Source: Dasyornis broadbenti
Lineage: Eukaryota > Chordata > Aves > Passeriformes > Dasyornithidae
Length of the DNA: 64,000 nucleotides
NCBI GenBank assembly: GCA_013397935.1
Contig: VZRN01003459.1
Span: 878,299-942,298, forward strand
Direction of reading: 5' to 3'
In this document: positions 59,932 to 64,000 of the stretch, one piece after another
Position numbering within the stretch: position 1 is the stretch's first letter
Layout: each line of letters starts with the position of its first letter
The notes under the pieces: model-generated
Seen by the model: the letters and a program-made list of their open reading frames with translations, nothing else
Told to the model about the DNA's origin: nothing
Databases searched by the model: none
Made by a program: the position numbers and the translations under genes

Positions 59932-62900
59932 GTTCCCAAAACTCAGAGTGTAATATGAAGTAAGACACCATTTTGATTTTCCTGAGACAAAAACAACGTA
60001 GTGAATGTAGAGCTGGATCCACAGAAAATATTATTAATCCAGTTTCTTACAAGTTTGCAAATACATTAGATGCCTATGACTTTGCTATAGCTTTCAAGGC
60101 CTTCATGGAAGTACTGAGGTGTAGGCAGAGACCATTTGTTGTCTTAGAAAATTATGCTGGTCCTAAAGCTGCCTTAGCAAGGATATTCAAATCTTTCTCC
60201 CTTGCTGGACTGAGGAATTTCCATACTACTTCAGATTTACAGATCAAAAAGTTCTCTGGTTATTTAACACCTGACCCTAAGGCTTGTTCCTTTTCATGGA
60301 GTAGAGACATCCACACATACACAAAACAGTTTCATGGGCAGACTGTCCAGCTGGAGTGTAGCAGACTCAGATGAATTTTAATTCCACCCCTGGATAGGAC
60401 TGAGGGCTTTCTTGATCAAGGACTCTTCTATGACATTCCTGGAGAGAGTTAGGTAAAAGACTGTTGGGTTTAGATGTCAATAATGCCATGTATGAGGACA
60501 ATGAAATGAAATAGGCTTCATGTCAGATGAATGGACTGTGTCCATTCCAGCATACCAGTAACTAGGATAATGTAGGTTATTTTCGCAAGAAATGCAGGTT
60601 AAATCTCTTCCAAGAGGGGTCTCAACTCATTTGCCTGTGTGTCAAATTCTTTCTGAACAATGAAGACATAGGATTCCCTTCAGTCCTTGTGGTACCTGCA
60701 CAGGAAGGTATCTTTTAGCATGGAAGTTTGGGCACAGTCTCCAAAATCAAACAGAAAAACACCTGGTTTATGAATTCTAGCAGCACTTACCTGAGGGTAA
60801 ACCAAAAACATATTAGGAAACACAAATGGAGTCATCTAGGTAAATGCAATGTCCCAAATATAATGCTGCTGGCTCTTAAGGTCTGAAGACCCAGGCAACA
60901 GACTTGGATGGGGCTGGGTATTGGGTGTAGCAATACTGGTAGCCTTCTCTAGGTACTTACACAGATCTGGAAAAAGGCTTTTGAACTTCTCTAGATTGAA
61001 TTAATTCCATAAGAATGGTTTCTCTCTGACTTTTCTGAGGATAATTTCAATATCCAGGTCCACCATTTATTTCATTACAGCGAATGGACAGTGGCATGAT
61101 AAGAAATTGCTCCTGCCGAAGACATCTTCAGTGAGAGTGACCTTGCAGGCATGGCTATCTGAAAGCCCCAGAAATGTTCTTGCAGTGAAGTCCATGTGAG
61201 TTGTCATGCATTAGATTCTAGAAAAGGAGAATACATACAGTTACCTGGAAGAGGGAAGGAGAAAGGCTGACTATAGTCTCATGAGTGTGATGATGCACTG
61301 TAAGTTGCAGGGCAGGGGGTTATATACAAATTAGTGTGTCTAAGTTTTATGTACTGCTGGTTTATGCAGAGAGCAGTCCTAAAAACTACATATGTTCTTC
61401 TCCTGATGCTGGCTTCCCTTCTGTTTCTCTTGTCAAATCTTCCCTATCTATAACCATACAAGTGCAATGGGGAGATGTTGAAGCATTTCTCTCGCTGTCT
61501 GAAGCAGCTCCTTTCTGCTGTTTGAGTAGCATTTATAAACCAGACGTGCATTGTGCATTGTGCATTCTTCATGGTCAAGAAAGTCTGTGTATGCTAAGGC
61601 AATACTGGATCATGAGATAGAATATGTTCAATACTTCTATTTTCTTTACCTCTATTTCTGTAGTTGTCTGGGCATTTATAGCTCTGTTTTTCAAAGCTCA
61701 AGTACCCAAATAATAGTGACATGAAAGAGAAGAACATGACAGGGAAAGACTGATTTTTGCTTGGTTGTTTAAGTTTATTTTTGGAAATGACATTATTATT
61801 ATTGTTATTCATTCCTCCTACATACAAATTAGATTCAGAGTTCAAATATTATTAACAGCAACTTTAAAATTCATCACTTTGCAGTTGTTAAATCCATTTC
61901 CTCTTGGTTGTCCCCTTGGCAACAAAAATTAAAGAACAACCATATAACAGAAAAAAAAATTGCAACTCATCTAAGCCTGTCTTTGCTTAACACATGTTGA
62001 GATTCTGAATGTCGACTATACGTTGTCTCAAGTCATAAAACTGGAGGAAGTTTATTACAGCCTTGAGACCTCATCCTGTGCTCTGCACACTGTATGAATC
62101 CATAACAGGCTGGAGAAAACAAAAAAATGATACTTAGCTAATGACAGTGACTATGCCATCTAGCTAGAAAACAACTTTTTACATACATGGTTGTCAGTAC
62201 TGGTAGGTAACCATTTAACTTCTGAAAATGAGGGATTCAGCTTACTACTGTTGGGTGGTTTAGACTGAGTATTGATGCTTGTTTTTACTTATAATGCAAG
62301 TTTCTTGCACTTACTGACCAGCTGAGGGCAAATTGTCTCATTCCATTTTGAAGTCTTTAAGAGCTCCTTATGACAATATCACTATGAGAAGGAACTTTTA
62401 TCTATAAGAAAAGCAGATGACCTAAACCAAAGTCGACTTTAACAGGAAAAAAGGCATTTACTGAATTAGCATCCTGCTTGAACAGAGCTTTTTTAATTTT
62501 GCAGTTGGACTAAATTTAAATTTGTTTCATTTGCTAAAGTCATTTTAGCTTAGTGTTAATTCCTATTTAAGAACAAACTAAACCAAAACTTCCATTTGTC
62601 ACATACTTGTATAAATGAGCTTATTGCAGAAATGCCAACCTTTTCACATCTTCTGGTCAGCTGAAAGCTCTATTCTCTCTGTTTTTTCATTTTTATCTTT
62701 GTACTTTCTATGTGGTTTGTAGGAATGGTAAACTCCTTTACAGCACCTCAGTATGAACAGAGGAAGGAAATACCTTCAATGAATCAAAGCAAATTATATG
62801 GACTTTACATCAGTGAACCTGATTGGGACTCTGATAACTTGGCCAGTTATAGACATGCTCAGTCACATCTGGGCCAATAGTCTGTGGCACAATGCATCAG

Positions 62901-64000
62901 AGGTTTCCTCCTTACATCCAGATCGCTGAATAGGAGATATTCTCAATAACGGAAAGGTTCCCTCCACTCTTGTTTTAACAGGTGTTAATTTTGCTAGACA
63001 AAGTAGCATTGGTATAGAAGGACAGGTATAATAGCTAATAAAGCCTTTTTCCTGTATGGCTCCTTCAAAATAGCAGCGTGGTCTTCTTTGGGGATCTCTC
63101 CTGCCATCCATAAATGACTGGGCTGAATGAATGAGCAAGATGCAGTTTTCAAGTTGACAGGCAGATGGATATATTCTTTGCATGTATGGATTTTCAACTC
63201 CCTGTACTGATATCAACACCATTCTGGTAATTCCTAGTCTGTAATAATCACATTTTCAATACAACTATGTACTAATGGTATTAACGGTGGTTTAAGTGGT
63301 AATGCTAACAGCTTTAGTTCTAACCCAAAGTTCACCTACATGATGAATAAGATGAAAGGACAAAGGTGTACATTTCTGCCTCTTTTCTACACAAGTTAAA
63401 ACAGAGAAAGAACATGCAGAGCCAAGTGGAATCAGCTCCATTAGAAAAGCAATGGAGCAGGGTTGTTTGCACTGTCTCTCTGTATACACAATGACTTGGC
63501 AACGCTATCTGTAAAACTTCATTGCCTTCTCAAACAGACTACAGCTCTAATTCCTGTCCATGACTGGGACAGTGTAGTAAGTTGATACCATTTTGAAGGT
63601 CCAATAGGTAGGGAACTATTTATCCAAGAAGGGCAATATTATTAATGTTTTTGGGAACAAAAGGCCTAAGTGCGAATTCAGAGATGTATTTTTCCCTAAG
63701 ATTTTAACTCTGAAAATCACTAAAAGCAAAACATTTCTCCAATGTCACAGTTTGGATGAGATGCAGAGACTTGGAGATAACATGTACTCTTTAGGGCAAT
63801 CTGTGTTGAACACTGAAACAGGGCAAGATATCAGATACACTGATTAGCTCAATAGTGCATACAGAGGCAAATACTGTTTGGATAGTGGTAAATTGCAGAG
63901 CCATACAACAAATTGTTCTATACATATTGCTGTACTTTAGTTTCACCAATTCAGCTGTACATAAACTCCTGAATTAGTCAGGTCAGGTTCCTTCCATGTC
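59932..64000. other. Unique stretch, no gene recognised
   Basis: Includes open frames of 133 codons (59973-60374, +) and 119 codons (62863-63222, -). Both are longer than typical for AT-rich noise, but show no motif I know, no signal peptide and no repeat. A TTA-type simple repeat lies near 61791-61806, and TGCATTG is repeated three times near 61549-61568. No transposon recognised. Confidence 0.5.

Noticed and set aside
1..64000. Bacterial or phage features: operons, CRISPR arrays, Shine-Dalgarno sites
   Set aside because: Composition, repeats and lack of dense coding show vertebrate DNA; no regularly spaced direct-repeat array of CRISPR type exists. The 29-bp array at 1901-2030 has no spacers.

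Overview
The window looks like non-coding DNA from a bird genome. It is AT-rich and CpG-poor, and I recognise no protein-coding gene in it. The organism call rests on repeats. There are at least nine CR1 LINE fragments, most with the characteristic 3' tail of ATTCTATG-type octamers next to a GGTTGGAA...GTCCAACC core. There are also six LTR-type retroviral segments; two of the families (copies starting TGTTGGAGGTTGGG, and copies ending in CCAGCA next to a CCAAT/ATTTAAG promoter) I recognise as widespread in neoavian birds. I cannot name the species from sequence alone.

Layout. 1-2240: an LTR on the + strand (about 85-640), a CR1 3' end (799-1063, +), then a second, different GC-rich LTR on the - strand (about 1385-2240) with internal tandem repeats. 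2241-13200: mostly unique AT-rich sequence, broken by one short CpG-rich block at 10588-10740. 13225-15600: two antisense CR1 fragments, the second 1.75 kb long and reaching into the reverse transcriptase region. 19476-20463 and 39439-40534: two copies of one LTR family on the - strand, each with a 5-bp target-site duplication. 26582-27459 and 57279-57977: two copies of another LTR family in opposite orientations; the second is inserted inside a CR1. 43290-44892 and 49599-51225: two long degraded CR1s. 59858-59931: a tRNA-Ile(AAU) pseudogene. The rest is unique intergenic or intronic sequence with simple repeats.

Two runs of N are present (20294-20362 and 41833-41887). The first lies inside an LTR, and its sister copy predicts about 110 missing bases rather than 69. 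The second sits in a poly-T tract.

No genes act together here. The window is best read as a gene desert or part of a very large intron, with transposon insertions of different ages. I found no CRISPR array, operon, phage or other novel system. The most useful leads are the CpG-rich block with a splice-donor-like end at 10588-10740, an exon-like open segment at 51830-51956, the tRNA pseudogene, the nested LTR-in-CR1 and some unusual palindromes. Family assignments come from recognition by eye, not a database search.
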